A DNA stretch of 64,000 nucleotides, taken from the NCBI RefSeq assembly GCF_036250675.1, contig NZ_CP109592.1, forward strand, positions 3,782,001-3,846,000, in the 5' to 3' direction. Every line of letters starts with the position of its first letter. The stretch's first letter is position 1. The notes below the pieces were generated by a model. The model worked only from the letters and a program-made list of their open reading frames with translations. It did no database searches and was not told the DNA's origin. The position numbers and the translations under genes were made by a program. The DNA is from Streptomyces sp. NBC_01689 (GTDB taxonomy: Bacteria; Actinomycetota; Actinomycetes; Streptomycetales; Streptomycetaceae). This document shows positions 1 to 8,043 of this stretch, one piece after another.

Positions 1-546
1 GCCTGTGCGGGCGCGACGGCCGTGGGCCGGATGGAACCGCACGTCCACGGGCGGGTGCAGGACTGGCTGCACCCCTTCGCGTCGATCGACGCGGGGCTCG
101 GACCCAACCAGCTCGCGCAGTCCCTCTTCGCGTTCGCCGCCGGAGGGGTGCTCGGCACCGGTCTCGGTCTCGGCCACTCCATCCTGATCGGCTTCGCCGC
201 CAAGTCGGACTTCATCCTCGCGACGGCGGGCGAGGAGCTGGGCCTGTCCGGGCTCTCGGCGATCTTCCTCCTCTACGCGCTCCTCGTGGAGCGCGGCTAC
301 CGGGCCGGCCTCGCCCTGCGCGACCCCTTCGGCCGGCTCCTCGCGATCGGTCTCGCCTCGATCGTGGCGCTCCAGGTCTTCGTGATCGCGGGCGGGGTGA
401 CCGGGCTGATCCCGCTGACCGGGATGGCGATGCCGTTCCTCGCCCAGGGCGGCTCCTCGGTCGTCACCAACTGGATCATCGTCGCGCTGCTGATCCGGAT
501 CAGCGACTCGGCCCGCAGTCAGTACGACGGGACGGCCGCGCCGTGA
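1..546 (+). CDS. SEDS-family (FtsW/RodA-like) peptidoglycan glycosyltransferase, C-terminal part
   Basis: The gene is open at the left edge of the window; its reading frame runs back through base 1 with no stop. The visible 181 residues are the C-terminal third of a SEDS protein: several hydrophobic segments, a GEELGLSG-type motif and a GxTGLIPLTGMAMPFLAQGGSS stretch typical of the last membrane segments of FtsW/RodA. SEDS proteins polymerise lipid II into glycan strands in the cytoplasmic membrane together with a class B penicillin-binding protein. That partner follows after only 19 bases, so this is a SEDS-bPBP operon. It is not in a dcw cluster, so it is probably an accessory pair; the choice between FtsW-like and RodA-like cannot be made from this fragment. 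Confidence 0.92.
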   Translation, partial: ACAGATAVGRMEPHVHGRVQDWLHPFASIDAGLGPNQLAQSLFAFAAGGVLGTGLGLGHSILIGFAAKSDFILATAGEELGLSGLSAIFLLYALLVERGYRAGLALRDPFGRLLAIGLASIVALQVFVIAGGVTGLIPLTGMAMPFLAQGGSSVVTNWIIVALLIRISDSARSQYDGTAAP

Positions 547-565
547 GCCGCCGGAAGGACGCACC

Positions 566-2023
566 ATGACCAAGTACATCCGCAGGGCCGCCGCCCTGTG
601 TGCCCTGCTGCTCGTCGCCCTCCTCGTGAACGCCGCCCGTGTCCAGGTCGTCCGGGGCGGGACGTACGACGACAACCCGGCCAACCGCCGTCAGTCGATC
701 GCCCGTTACGGGCAGCCGCGCGGGGACATCCTGGTCGGCGGCCGGCCCGTCACCGGCTCCCGGGACACCGGCGAGCAGCTCCGCTACGAACGCACCTACA
801 CGGACGGTCCGCTGTACGCGCCCGTGACCGGCTTCGCCTCGCAGGTGTACGGCAGGACATCGCTGGAGAGCACGGAGGACGGCATTCTCTCGGGCACCGA
901 TCCGCTGCTCTCCCCGCTCCCGCTGTGGAACGACGTCACGCATGCCCGCAACCCCGGCGGCCAGATCGTCACGACCCTGGATCCGGCCGCGCAGCAGGCC
1001 GCCTTCGACGGACTCGGCCGGCGCCGGGGCGCGGTCGCCGCCGTCCAGCCGTCCACCGGCAGGATCCTGGCGCTGGTCTCGACGCCCTCCTACGACCCCG
1101 GACTGCTGTCGGGGACGGGCGAGGCGGTGACGGAGGCGTGGCGGCGGCTGAACGCGGCGCCGGACAAGCCGATGCTCAACCGGGCGATCCGGCAGACCTA
1201 TCCGCCGGGGTCGACGTTCAAGGTGGTGACGGCCGCGGCGGCGCTGGAGGCCGGTGTGGTGACGGACGTCGACGACTTCACCGACTCCCCCGACCCGTAC
1301 CGGCTGCCCGGCACCAGGACCTGGCTGACGAACGAGACCGAGGGCTGCGAGGACGCGTCGCTGCGGTACGCCTTCGAGTGGTCGTGCAACACGGTCTTCG
1401 CGAAGCTCGCCGTGGACGTGGGGCTGCGTGACATGACCCGCACGGCGACCGGCTTCGGCTTCAACGACAAGCGGCTGCGGATCCCGTTCCTGGCCGCGCC
1501 CAGCAACTTCGACACCCGCCTCGACGACTCGCAGCTGGCGCTCTCCTCGATCGGCCAGTTCGACACCCGGGCCACGCCGCTCCAGATGGCGATGGTCGCG
1601 GCGGCGGTGGCGGGCGGCGGGTCCGTCAAGGCGCCCTATCTGGTGGAACGGAGGAAGGGGCTGGACGGCGCCACCGTTTCGCGGACCGGGCCGCGCACGC
1701 TCCGTCAGGCGATGAGCCCGGCGACGGCCGCGCGGATGCGCCGGCTGATGACGGACGTGGTGACGGACGGCACCGGCGGGAACGCGGCGATCCCGGGGGC
1801 GATCGTCGGCGGCAAGACCGGGACCGCCCAGCACGGCATCGACAATCTGGGGCTGCCGTACGCCTGGTTCGTCTCCTGGGCCCAGGCGGACGACGCCCTG
1901 GAGCCCGCGGTGGCGGTCGCGGTCGTCGTGGAGGACGCGGCGGCGGACCGCGGCGACATCAGCGGGGGCGGCGACGCGGCGCCGATCGCGAGGGCGGTGA
2001 TGAAGGCGGTGCTCAAGTTCTGA
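566..2023 (+). CDS. Class B penicillin-binding protein (transpeptidase), PbpA-like
   Basis: A 485-residue membrane-anchored transpeptidase that cross-links peptidoglycan. One N-terminal membrane segment (about residues 8-25) precedes a short dimerisation region and the transpeptidase domain. The three active-site motifs are readable: STFK with the catalytic Ser near residue 216, SCN near 273, and KTGTA near 417. ATG is preceded by GGAAGGA. It follows the SEDS gene by 19 bases and the two products should form one glycan synthase. The N-terminal pedestal is short, as in the actinobacterial PbpA group. Function is firm; the process served (growth, septation or sporulation) is not visible. Confidence 0.95.
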   Translation: MTKYIRRAAALCALLLVALLVNAARVQVVRGGTYDDNPANRRQSIARYGQPRGDILVGGRPVTGSRDTGEQLRYERTYTDGPLYAPVTGFASQVYGRTSLESTEDGILSGTDPLLSPLPLWNDVTHARNPGGQIVTTLDPAAQQAAFDGLGRRRGAVAAVQPSTGRILALVSTPSYDPGLLSGTGEAVTEAWRRLNAAPDKPMLNRAIRQTYPPGSTFKVVTAAAALEAGVVTDVDDFTDSPDPYRLPGTRTWLTNETEGCEDASLRYAFEWSCNTVFAKLAVDVGLRDMTRTATGFGFNDKRLRIPFLAAPSNFDTRLDDSQLALSSIGQFDTRATPLQMAMVAAAVAGGGSVKAPYLVERRKGLDGATVSRTGPRTLRQAMSPATAARMRRLMTDVVTDGTGGNAAIPGAIVGGKTGTAQHGIDNLGLPYAWFVSWAQADDALEPAVAVAVVVEDAAADRGDISGGGDAAPIARAVMKAVLKF

Positions 2024-2172
2024 GGGGGCGCGGGGAGCGGGCCGGGACCGTGGAGGGCCGTGGCGGAGGCCGGTTCGGGCCGGAATGAGACATCCGGCCG
2101 CGATCGGCGTACTGATGGGGAGGGCTCCCCACCACAAGGCCCCCGCCCTGTCCTGCCGGAGGTACCTCGCCC

Positions 2173-3243
2173 GTGAGCATCACCAGAGCGGCCCCGCCCG
2201 GGTCCGGCCACCACGACCCGGACGCACCGCGGACCGAGGACGCGGCCGGACCGCCGGCCGGGGCGGGAGGACCGCGCGCCGGCGACCGGCAGGGCTGGCA
2301 GTTCAGCTCGCCGCTGGCCCTGGTCATGGTGCTGGTCGTCCTGGTGCTGGCGCAGGGCCCGGTCCGCGGCGCCCTGTCCGCGCCCGTGATGCAGAGCTGG
2401 ATGACCGTGTTCGTCGCGGTGGTCCTCCAGGCGCTGCCCTTCCTCGTCCTCGGGGTGCTGCTGTCGGCGGCCATCGCGGTGTTCGTCCCGCCCGCGTTCT
2501 TCGCCCGGGCGCTGCCGAAGCGGCCCGCGCTGGCCGTACCGGTGGCCGGGATGGCCGGGGCGGTGCTGCCGGGCTGCGAGTGCGCGTCGGTGCCGGTGGC
2601 CGGGGCGCTGGTGCGCCGGGGGGTGACCCCGGCGGCGGCGCTGGCGTTCCTGCTGTCGGCCCCGGCGATCAACCCGATCGTGCTGACGGCCACCGCCGTC
2701 GCGTTCCCTCGCGACCCCGGGATGGTCGTGGCCCGTTTCGTGGCGAGTCTGCTGGTGGCGTGCTCGATGGGGTGGCTGTGGCAGCGGCTCGGCCGTACCG
2801 ACTGGCTGCGGCCGCCGGCCCGCCCCTCGCACGAGGGGCTCGGCAAGGGGGCCGCTTTCTGGGGGTCCGTACGGCACGACGTGATGCACGCGGGCGGCTT
2901 CCTCGTCATCGGGGCGATGGCGGCGGCCACGCTCAAGGCCGTCGTACCGGCGAGCTGGCTGCACGCCGCGGCCGGCAACCCGGTGGTGGCCGTCCTCGCC
3001 CTGGCCGTGCTGGCGGTGCTGCTGTCCATCTGCTCCGAGGCCGACGCGTTCGTCGTCTCGTCCCTGACCCAGTTCTCGCTGACCGCGCGGCTGGCCTTCC
3101 TCGTGGTGGGACCGATGATCGACCTGAAGCTCTTCGCCATGCAGGCGGGCACGTTCGGCCGCGGCTTCGCCCTGCGGTTCGCGCCCGCCACCTTCGTGCT
3201 GGCCGTCCTCGGATCGGTGCTCGTCGGGACGGTGCTCCTGTGA
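2173..3243 (+). CDS. UPF0718/DUF318 family permease
   Basis: A 356-residue integral membrane protein with about eight hydrophobic segments after a hydrophilic Pro/Gly-rich N-terminus of roughly 45 residues. The family signature LPGCECASVPVAGAL followed by LSAPAINPIV is intact; the two close cysteines are characteristic of this permease family, which includes ArsP-like exporters. GTG start with GGAGG 10 bases upstream. Its stop overlaps the next start (GTGA), and the next gene encodes the usual TIGR03943 partner, so the two act together. Substrate is unknown; metal or metalloid transport is an inference from the family and from the His-rich partner. Confidence 0.85.
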   Translation: MSITRAAPPGSGHHDPDAPRTEDAAGPPAGAGGPRAGDRQGWQFSSPLALVMVLVVLVLAQGPVRGALSAPVMQSWMTVFVAVVLQALPFLVLGVLLSAAIAVFVPPAFFARALPKRPALAVPVAGMAGAVLPGCECASVPVAGALVRRGVTPAAALAFLLSAPAINPIVLTATAVAFPRDPGMVVARFVASLLVACSMGWLWQRLGRTDWLRPPARPSHEGLGKGAAFWGSVRHDVMHAGGFLVIGAMAAATLKAVVPASWLHAAAGNPVVAVLALAVLAVLLSICSEADAFVVSSLTQFSLTARLAFLVVGPMIDLKLFAMQAGTFGRGFALRFAPATFVLAVLGSVLVGTVLL

Positions 3244-4037
3244 ACCGGCAGGCGCAGGCCGCGGTCATGTTCCTGGTCGGAGCGGCGGTGCTGCACGCCG
3301 GCCTCACCGATCTCTATCTGCGCTACGTCAAGGCCGGACTGCGGCCCCTGCTGCTGGCCGCCGGTGTCGTCCTGATCCTCGCGGCACTGGCCACGGTCTG
3401 GTACGACCGGCGTTCCGCGCGGGGCACGGACGGGCACGAACACGGGAGGGGCGCGGGGCGCCACGCCGAGAAACCCGAGATGGCCGATGTAGCCGAAAAA
3501 GGGGACGGACACGGACACGGGCACGCGCACCGGGAGCCCCGGGTCTCCTGGCTCATGGTCCTGCCCTTGTTCGCCCTCATCCTGGTCGCGCCGCCCGCGC
3601 TCGGCTCGTACAGCGCCCTGCACACCGGTACGGCGCTGCAGGCGCCGCTCGCCTATCCGCGTCTGCCGGCCACCGACCCGCTGCCGCTCAGCGTCGTCGA
3701 CTACGCGGGGCGCGCCGCGTACGGTCACGGCCGCACCCTGGGACACCGCCGGGTCGAGGTCACCGGCTTCGTCGCCCTCGGCCACGACGGCACCCCGTAC
3801 CTGGTGCGGATGGCCCTCAACTGCTGTGCCGCGGACGCGCAGCCGGTCAAGATCGGCCTGACCGGGCACATCCCGCCCGTCCTCCAGCCCGACGCCTGGC
3901 TGCGGGTCACCGGCACCTACTCGGGCAAGCGGACCAAGGACCCGGTCAACGGCGTTGTCATCCCGTTCCTCGACGTCACCGAGGCCAGGCCGGTCCCGGT
4001 CCCGCACGACCCGTACGACGAGAGCTGGAACAACTGA
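3240..4037 (+). CDS. TIGR03943/DUF1980 family protein, partner of the permease
   Basis: A 265-residue protein starting at a GTG that overlaps the permease stop by four bases, so translation is probably coupled. Two membrane segments near residues 8-25 and 30-48 are followed by a hydrophilic loop with a dense histidine stretch (DGHGHGHAH), another membrane segment, and a C-terminal extracytoplasmic domain with the family motif around RMALNCCAADAQP (two adjacent cysteines). The C-terminal half resembles the domain found with UPF0718 permeases throughout Gram-positives. His-rich loops are common in transition-metal transporters, which supports a metal-related role, but no substrate can be named. 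Confidence 0.82.
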   Translation: MNRQAQAAVMFLVGAAVLHAGLTDLYLRYVKAGLRPLLLAAGVVLILAALATVWYDRRSARGTDGHEHGRGAGRHAEKPEMADVAEKGDGHGHGHAHREPRVSWLMVLPLFALILVAPPALGSYSALHTGTALQAPLAYPRLPATDPLPLSVVDYAGRAAYGHGRTLGHRRVEVTGFVALGHDGTPYLVRMALNCCAADAQPVKIGLTGHIPPVLQPDAWLRVTGTYSGKRTKDPVNGVVIPFLDVTEARPVPVPHDPYDESWNN

Positions 4038-4085
4038 ACCGGGTTCCCGGGCCACCCGGACGTGTCGGCCCACCGGCCGTACGGC

Positions 4086-4137
4086 GGGCCGTCCGGGCCG
4101 TCCGGGCCGTCCGGGCCGTCCGGGCCGTCCGGGCCGT
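4086..4137 (+). repeat. Tandem 9-bp repeat, five copies of GGGCCGTCC
   Basis: Five perfect copies of GGGCCGTCC (4086-4130) and a partial sixth abut the stop codon of the decayed ADP-ribosylglycohydrolase on the opposite strand. The unit is a multiple of three. The array lies between two convergent genes and looks like replication slippage in non-coding DNA. Confidence 0.85.
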
Positions 4138-4420
4138 TCAGGCGGCGCCGGGCAGCGCCTCCCGGCGGCTCAGCCACTCCTCCGGCACGGCGTCGACGCC
4201 CGTGCGGGCGGCGACGATCCCGCCCACGACGGCGCAGGTCGTGTCGACGTCGCCGAAGCCCTCCGCGGTGGTCCACAGGGCGGGGACCAGGTCGCCGGGG
4301 TGGCGGGGTGGCGCACCAGACGGCGAACGGGACGGTGTCGTCGGCGCGGACGCGCTGTCCGTTGCCGAGGCTGCCCTCACCGTCGAAGAGCTCCCGCGCC
4401 ATTCCGGGCCACCGCCCGGG
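4138..4420 (-). pseudogene. ADP-ribosylglycohydrolase family remnant, frameshifted and 5'-truncated
   Basis: Two reverse-strand frames each carry part of the C-terminus of an ADP-ribosylglycohydrolase. The upstream frame reads ELFDGEGSLGNGQRV then DTVPFAVWCA; the downstream frame continues RHPGDLVPALWTT and GFGDVDTTCAVVGGIVAA to a TGA at 4138. DVDT is the C-terminal metal-binding motif of this hydrolase family. The switch between frames falls at a GC-rich near-duplication around 4299-4314. The N-terminal two thirds of a normal protein (about 300 residues) are absent. I therefore call a pseudogene; a sequencing error could explain the frameshift but not the missing N-terminus. Confidence 0.72.
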
Positions 4421-4498
4421 CCCCGTCGGCGCGGGACCGCACCGAGGCCGCGTCCGGCGAACCGGCGGGCCCCGCACCCCCGTTCGCGCACGGCGCCC

Positions 4499-5605
4499 TC
4501 AGGAGTCCGTGCCCGACTCGATCATCTCCTCGACCTCGGCCACCCGCTCCTTCTCCTCCGCCGCGAACCGTCGCGCGTCCAGCCGCTCCGCGATCTCCTC
4601 GTCCTGGGCCATCAGCAGATCGAGGTTGGAGTCACCCATCTCGAAGACGCCCATGTCGAGGTAGGCCCGCTGGAGGCGTTCGCCCCACAGGCCGATGTCC
4701 TTGACACAGGGGACGATCCGGCTGAAGAGCAACCGGCGGAAGAGGTGGAGGAATTCGGACTGCTCGCTGTATCGCTCGGCCTCGGCCCTGGGGACGCCGA
4801 AGTTCTCCAGCACCTCGACTCCGCGCAGCCGGTCCCGCATCAGGTAGCAGCCCTCGATGACGAACTCCTCGCGTTCGCGCAGTTCGGCGTCGGAGAGCTG
4901 CCGGTAGTAGTCGCGCAGCGCCATCCGGCCGAACGCGACATGGCGGGCCTCGTCCTGCATCACGTAGGCCAGGATCTGCTGGGGCAGGGGCTTGTCCGTG
5001 GTGTCGCGGATCATGCCGAAGGCGGCGAGCGCCAGTCCCTCGATCAGGACCTGCATCCCGAGGTAGGGCATGTCCCAGCGGGAGTCGCGGAGGGTGTCGC
5101 CGAGCAGGGACTGCAGGTTGTCGTCGACCGGGTAGAGCATCCCGATCTTCTCGTGCAGGAAGCGCCCGTAGATCTCCGCGTGCCGGGCCTCGTCCATGGT
5201 CTGGGTCGCCGAGTAGAACTTGGCGTCGAGGTCGGGTACGGACTCCACGATGCGTGCCGCGCAGACCATCGCGCCCTGCTCGCCGTGCAGGAACTGGCTG
5301 AACTGCCAGGCGCTGTAGTGCCGGCGCAGTTCGCCCTTGTCCCGGTCGGTCATCTTCGCCCAGTGCGGTGTCCCGTACAGGGTCATCGCCTCGTCGGGGG
5401 TGCCGAGCGGATCGTACGGATCGACCTCGATGTCCCAGTCGATGCGCCGCTGCCCGTCCCACTGTCTGTCCTTGCCCTTCTGGTAGAGGGCGAGGAGCCG
5501 GTCGCGACCGTCGTCGTACTCCCAGCTGAAGCGTGCCGCCCCCGAGGCCGGCACCTGCCAGAGGGGGTCTCCCGGGTCCTTGGCGTAGAGCTCGTGCGTC
5601 GGCAT
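4499..5605 (-). CDS. Ferritin-like diiron protein (R2/ferritin-like fold)
   Basis: A 368-residue soluble protein. It contains two EARH motifs (in QTMDEARHAEIYG and VMQDEARHVAFG) plus upstream glutamates (HGEQGAM, LIEGLAL), the pattern of a four-helix-bundle carboxylate-bridged diiron centre as in ferritin-like and R2-like oxidases. The acidic C-terminus (AAEEKERVAEVEEMIES) is probably helical. ATG 5605 was chosen because it begins the conserved part; GAGGT sits immediately upstream, so an in-frame GTG four codons earlier is possible. It is transcribed divergently from a second diiron protein across a 138-base spacer holding an inverted repeat, with a TetR gene beyond. The substrate is not identifiable. 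Confidence 0.8.
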   Translation of the reverse strand: MPTHELYAKDPGDPLWQVPASGAARFSWEYDDGRDRLLALYQKGKDRQWDGQRRIDWDIEVDPYDPLGTPDEAMTLYGTPHWAKMTDRDKGELRRHYSAWQFSQFLHGEQGAMVCAARIVESVPDLDAKFYSATQTMDEARHAEIYGRFLHEKIGMLYPVDDNLQSLLGDTLRDSRWDMPYLGMQVLIEGLALAAFGMIRDTTDKPLPQQILAYVMQDEARHVAFGRMALRDYYRQLSDAELREREEFVIEGCYLMRDRLRGVEVLENFGVPRAEAERYSEQSEFLHLFRRLLFSRIVPCVKDIGLWGERLQRAYLDMGVFEMGDSNLDLLMAQDEEIAERLDARRFAAEEKERVAEVEEMIESGTDS

Positions 5606-5636
5606 ACCTCGCAGGCTCACACGGGGTAGACGAGTC

Positions 5637-5676
5637 GTCAACAAGTCGCGCACAAGGGATTGACGCACTTGCTGAC
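5637..5676. promoter_or_regulatory. Inverted repeat in the shared promoter region of the two diiron genes
   Basis: GTCAACAAGT at 5637-5646 is matched in inverted orientation by ACTTGCTGAC at 5667-5676 (9 of 10 bases), with arm centres 30 bases apart, about three helical turns. TTGACG at 5660-5665 overlaps the right half. This is the sort of site a TetR dimer pair could use; the TetR gene at 6882 is the obvious candidate regulator, by inference only. Confidence 0.5.
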
Positions 5677-5743
5677 GGGCAGTCTCATAAGAAGTGACCG
5701 CCGGTAACCCTTGAAGATCCCGTACGACGAGGTGGGAACAGCC

Positions 5744-6688
5744 ATGACCACGGTGACGGAAGACGGACGCGACGAGCTCGACGGGCTCCGCGACGCGCTC
5801 GGCCTGCTCAAGGACCGGGAACAGGTGGCCGAGCGGCTGCTCGACTCTTCCGCCAAGCACTCCTTCGACCCGGACGAGGAGCTGGACTGGGAGGCGCCCT
5901 TCGAGGAGGGCAAGTGGTTCTGGCCGCCCGAGCTGGTGTCGCTCTACGGCACCCCGCTGTGGAAGCGGATGGGCGAGGAGCAGCGGATCCTGCTCTCGCA
6001 GCACGAGGCGGCGGCGCTCGCCTCCCTCGGGATCTGGTTCGAGATCATCCTGATGCAGCTGCTGGTGCGTCACATCTACGACAAGGCGGCCACGAGCGCG
6101 CACGTGCGGTACGCGCTCACCGAGATCGAGGACGAGTGCCGGCACTCGAAGATGTTCGCCCGGCTGATCTCGCGCGGCGGGACCCCGCACTACCCGGTCA
6201 GCCGGGCCCATCTGAACCTCGGCCGGCTCTTCAAGACCGTCTCGACCACGCCCGGCTCGTTCACCGCCACCCTGCTCGGCGAGGAGATCCTGGACTGGAT
6301 GCAGCGGCTGACCTTCCCGGACGAGCGGGTCCAGACCCTGGTGCGCGGGGTCACCCGCATCCACGTCGTCGAGGAGGCCCGCCATGTGCGGTACGCGCGG
6401 GAGGAGCTGCGCCGCCAGATGCTGACCGCGCCCCGCTGGTCCCAGGAGTTCACCCGCGTCACCTCCGGCGAGTTCGCCCGGGTCTTCTCCGTCGCCTTCG
6501 TCAATCCCGAGGTCTACACGAACGTCGGCCTGGACCGGCGGGAGGCCGTGGCACAGGTGCGGGCGAGCGGGCACCGCAGCGAGGTGATGCAGACCGGGGC
6601 GAAACGTCTGACCGACTTCCTGGACGACATCGGCGTGCTGCGGGGGGTCGGACGGCGGCTGTGGAAGTCGTCGGGGCTGCTGGCCTGA
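5744..6688 (+). CDS. AurF-like diiron oxygenase
   Basis: A 314-residue protein resembling the p-aminobenzoate N-oxygenase AurF family. Diiron ligands are readable: HEAAALASLGIWFE, EIEDECRHSKMF (ExxH), LLGEEILDW and VVEEARHVRYA (ExxH). Members oxidise amines or other small molecules using a peroxo-diiron centre and sit in the cytoplasm. ATG 5744 has GAGGTGGGA 7 bases upstream; an in-frame TTG at 5711 lacks such a site. It is divergent from another ferritin-like protein and is followed at 193 bases by a TetR regulator. No biosynthetic cluster surrounds it, so the reaction is unknown. Confidence 0.82.
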   Translation: MTTVTEDGRDELDGLRDALGLLKDREQVAERLLDSSAKHSFDPDEELDWEAPFEEGKWFWPPELVSLYGTPLWKRMGEEQRILLSQHEAAALASLGIWFEIILMQLLVRHIYDKAATSAHVRYALTEIEDECRHSKMFARLISRGGTPHYPVSRAHLNLGRLFKTVSTTPGSFTATLLGEEILDWMQRLTFPDERVQTLVRGVTRIHVVEEARHVRYAREELRRQMLTAPRWSQEFTRVTSGEFARVFSVAFVNPEVYTNVGLDRREAVAQVRASGHRSEVMQTGAKRLTDFLDDIGVLRGVGRRLWKSSGLLA

Positions 6689-6881
6689 GAGACCGGAGCG
6701 CCCGTCCCGTCGCGGGACCCGGACCGGACCCGCGGGCCGCGGTCGCGAACCGCGGACGGCCACGGCCGATCACGGACCACGGACCACGGACCACGGCAGC
6801 CGATCACGGTCGCGTGCCGCCGCCCCGCGGGGCGGGCGCGCGCGGGGCGGCGGGGGTGAACCCACGGGTTACGCTGCCGAC

Positions 6882-7607
6882 ATGACCTCCGCGGCCCCCA
6901 CCCCCGCATACCGCCGGCTGAGTGTCGAGGAACGGCGCTCGCAGCTTCTCGAGGCGGCCCTGTCCCTCTTCGCCCACCGGGCACCCGAGGAGGTCTCGCT
7001 GGACGACGTGGCGGAGGCCGCGGGGGTGTCGCGGCCCCTCGTCTACCGGTACTTCCCGGGCGGCAAGCAGCAGTTGTACGAGGCCGCGCTGCGCTCCGCC
7101 GCGGAGGAGCTGGAGCACTGCTTCGCGGAGCCGCCTCGGGGCCCGCTGAGCGAACGGCTGTCGCGGGCCCTGGACCGCTATCTCGCCTTCGTCGACCAGC
7201 ACGACGCGGGCTTCAGCGCGCTGCTGCAGGGCGGCAGCGTCGTCGAGACCTCCCGGACCACCGCCATAGTGGACGGGGTGCGGCGGGCCGCCGCCGACCA
7301 CATCGTCGACCATCTCGCCGTACGGGACGCGGGACCGCGCCTGCGGATGACCGTACGGATGTGGATCACCGCCGTCGAGGGCGCCTCGCTCAGCTGGCTC
7401 GACGGGGGCAAGGAACCGCCGCTGGACGAGCTGCGGGACTGGCTGGTGGAGCAGTTCGTGGCGATGCTGGTCGCGAGCGCGGGGCGCGATCCGCAGACCG
7501 CCGACGTCCTGCGCGCGGCGCTCGCCCTGGAGCCGCCGGAGGGCGCGGTCGGAGCGCTGGCCCGCCGGGTCGTCCCCCTGCTCGGTGACGCCGCGCGCCT
7601 CCTTTGA
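6882..7607 (+). CDS. TetR/AcrR family transcriptional regulator
   Basis: A 241-residue regulator with the N-terminal TetR helix-turn-helix (residues about 15-60: LLEAALSLFAH, VSLDDVAEAAGVSRPLVYRYFPG) and a helical C-terminal ligand domain. No Shine-Dalgarno is evident. TACGCT lies six bases before the ATG and could be a -10 element, giving a leaderless transcript. A short dyad AACCC-AC-GGGTT (6859-6870) overlaps that region and could be an autoregulatory site. It lies downstream of the AurF-like gene in the same orientation and is the likely regulator of the divergent diiron pair. Confidence 0.88.
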   Translation: MTSAAPTPAYRRLSVEERRSQLLEAALSLFAHRAPEEVSLDDVAEAAGVSRPLVYRYFPGGKQQLYEAALRSAAEELEHCFAEPPRGPLSERLSRALDRYLAFVDQHDAGFSALLQGGSVVETSRTTAIVDGVRRAAADHIVDHLAVRDAGPRLRMTVRMWITAVEGASLSWLDGGKEPPLDELRDWLVEQFVAMLVASAGRDPQTADVLRAALALEPPEGAVGALARRVVPLLGDAARLL

Positions 7608-7632
7608 GCGGCGCGTTTGTGACACTGGTGCG

Positions 7633-7941
7633 GTGAAGAGCCAAGACACCCCCTTCGAGGGAGGCCCGCTGGACGGGCGTGTGCTGCCCGTCCTGCTCGG
7701 TCTGACCGGACACCCGCCGAAGGTGTACCGGGTACCGGTGCCGGACGCGGCCGGCGGCCCGCCGACCGTCCTCGTCTACCGCCGCGTCCAGTCGGGCCGC
7801 AGCAAGCGCCTGGGACTGCACCAGGGATGGAAGTACGCCTACGACCCCGGGGGCCGCGCGGGCGGCGGTCCGAGGTGGCCCTGGTCCGGACCGCGGGCCG
7901 GGAGCGGCGGCGCCACGCCGGAGTCCCACGCCGACGAGTGA
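7633..7941 (+). CDS. Small hypothetical protein
   Basis: A 102-residue protein starting at GTG 7633, where the sequence becomes compact (VKSQDTPFEGGPLDG). It has no membrane segment or signal peptide. The central part (PPKVYRVPVPD, PTVLVYRR, RLGLHQGWKYAYDP) alternates hydrophobic and charged residues as in a small beta-rich domain; the last 25 residues are Gly/Arg/Pro-rich and probably disordered. I do not recognise a family. It is 25 bases downstream of the TetR stop and upstream of an NlpC/P60 gene. Confidence 0.6.
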   Translation: MKSQDTPFEGGPLDGRVLPVLLGLTGHPPKVYRVPVPDAAGGPPTVLVYRRVQSGRSKRLGLHQGWKYAYDPGGRAGGGPRWPWSGPRAGSGGATPESHADE

Positions 7942-8043
7942 CCTCGTTGGGCCGAACCGCCCACCGGGGGCGCGCCCGGGACACGGCCGCCGGATGCTTC
8001 CGGTGCGGGGTGGACCTCCCACCGCGGCACGGGAGGTGAAGAA

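Noticed and set aside
4499..6763. A 754-codon reverse frame spanning both diiron genes
   Set aside because: Only its C-terminal 368 codons have family features; the rest is antisense to the AurF-like gene.
7942..8043. A c-di-AMP (ydaO-type) riboswitch before the NlpC/P60 gene
   Set aside because: Such riboswitches often precede Streptomyces cell-wall hydrolases, but the leader is only 102 bases and I could not fit the conserved elements.
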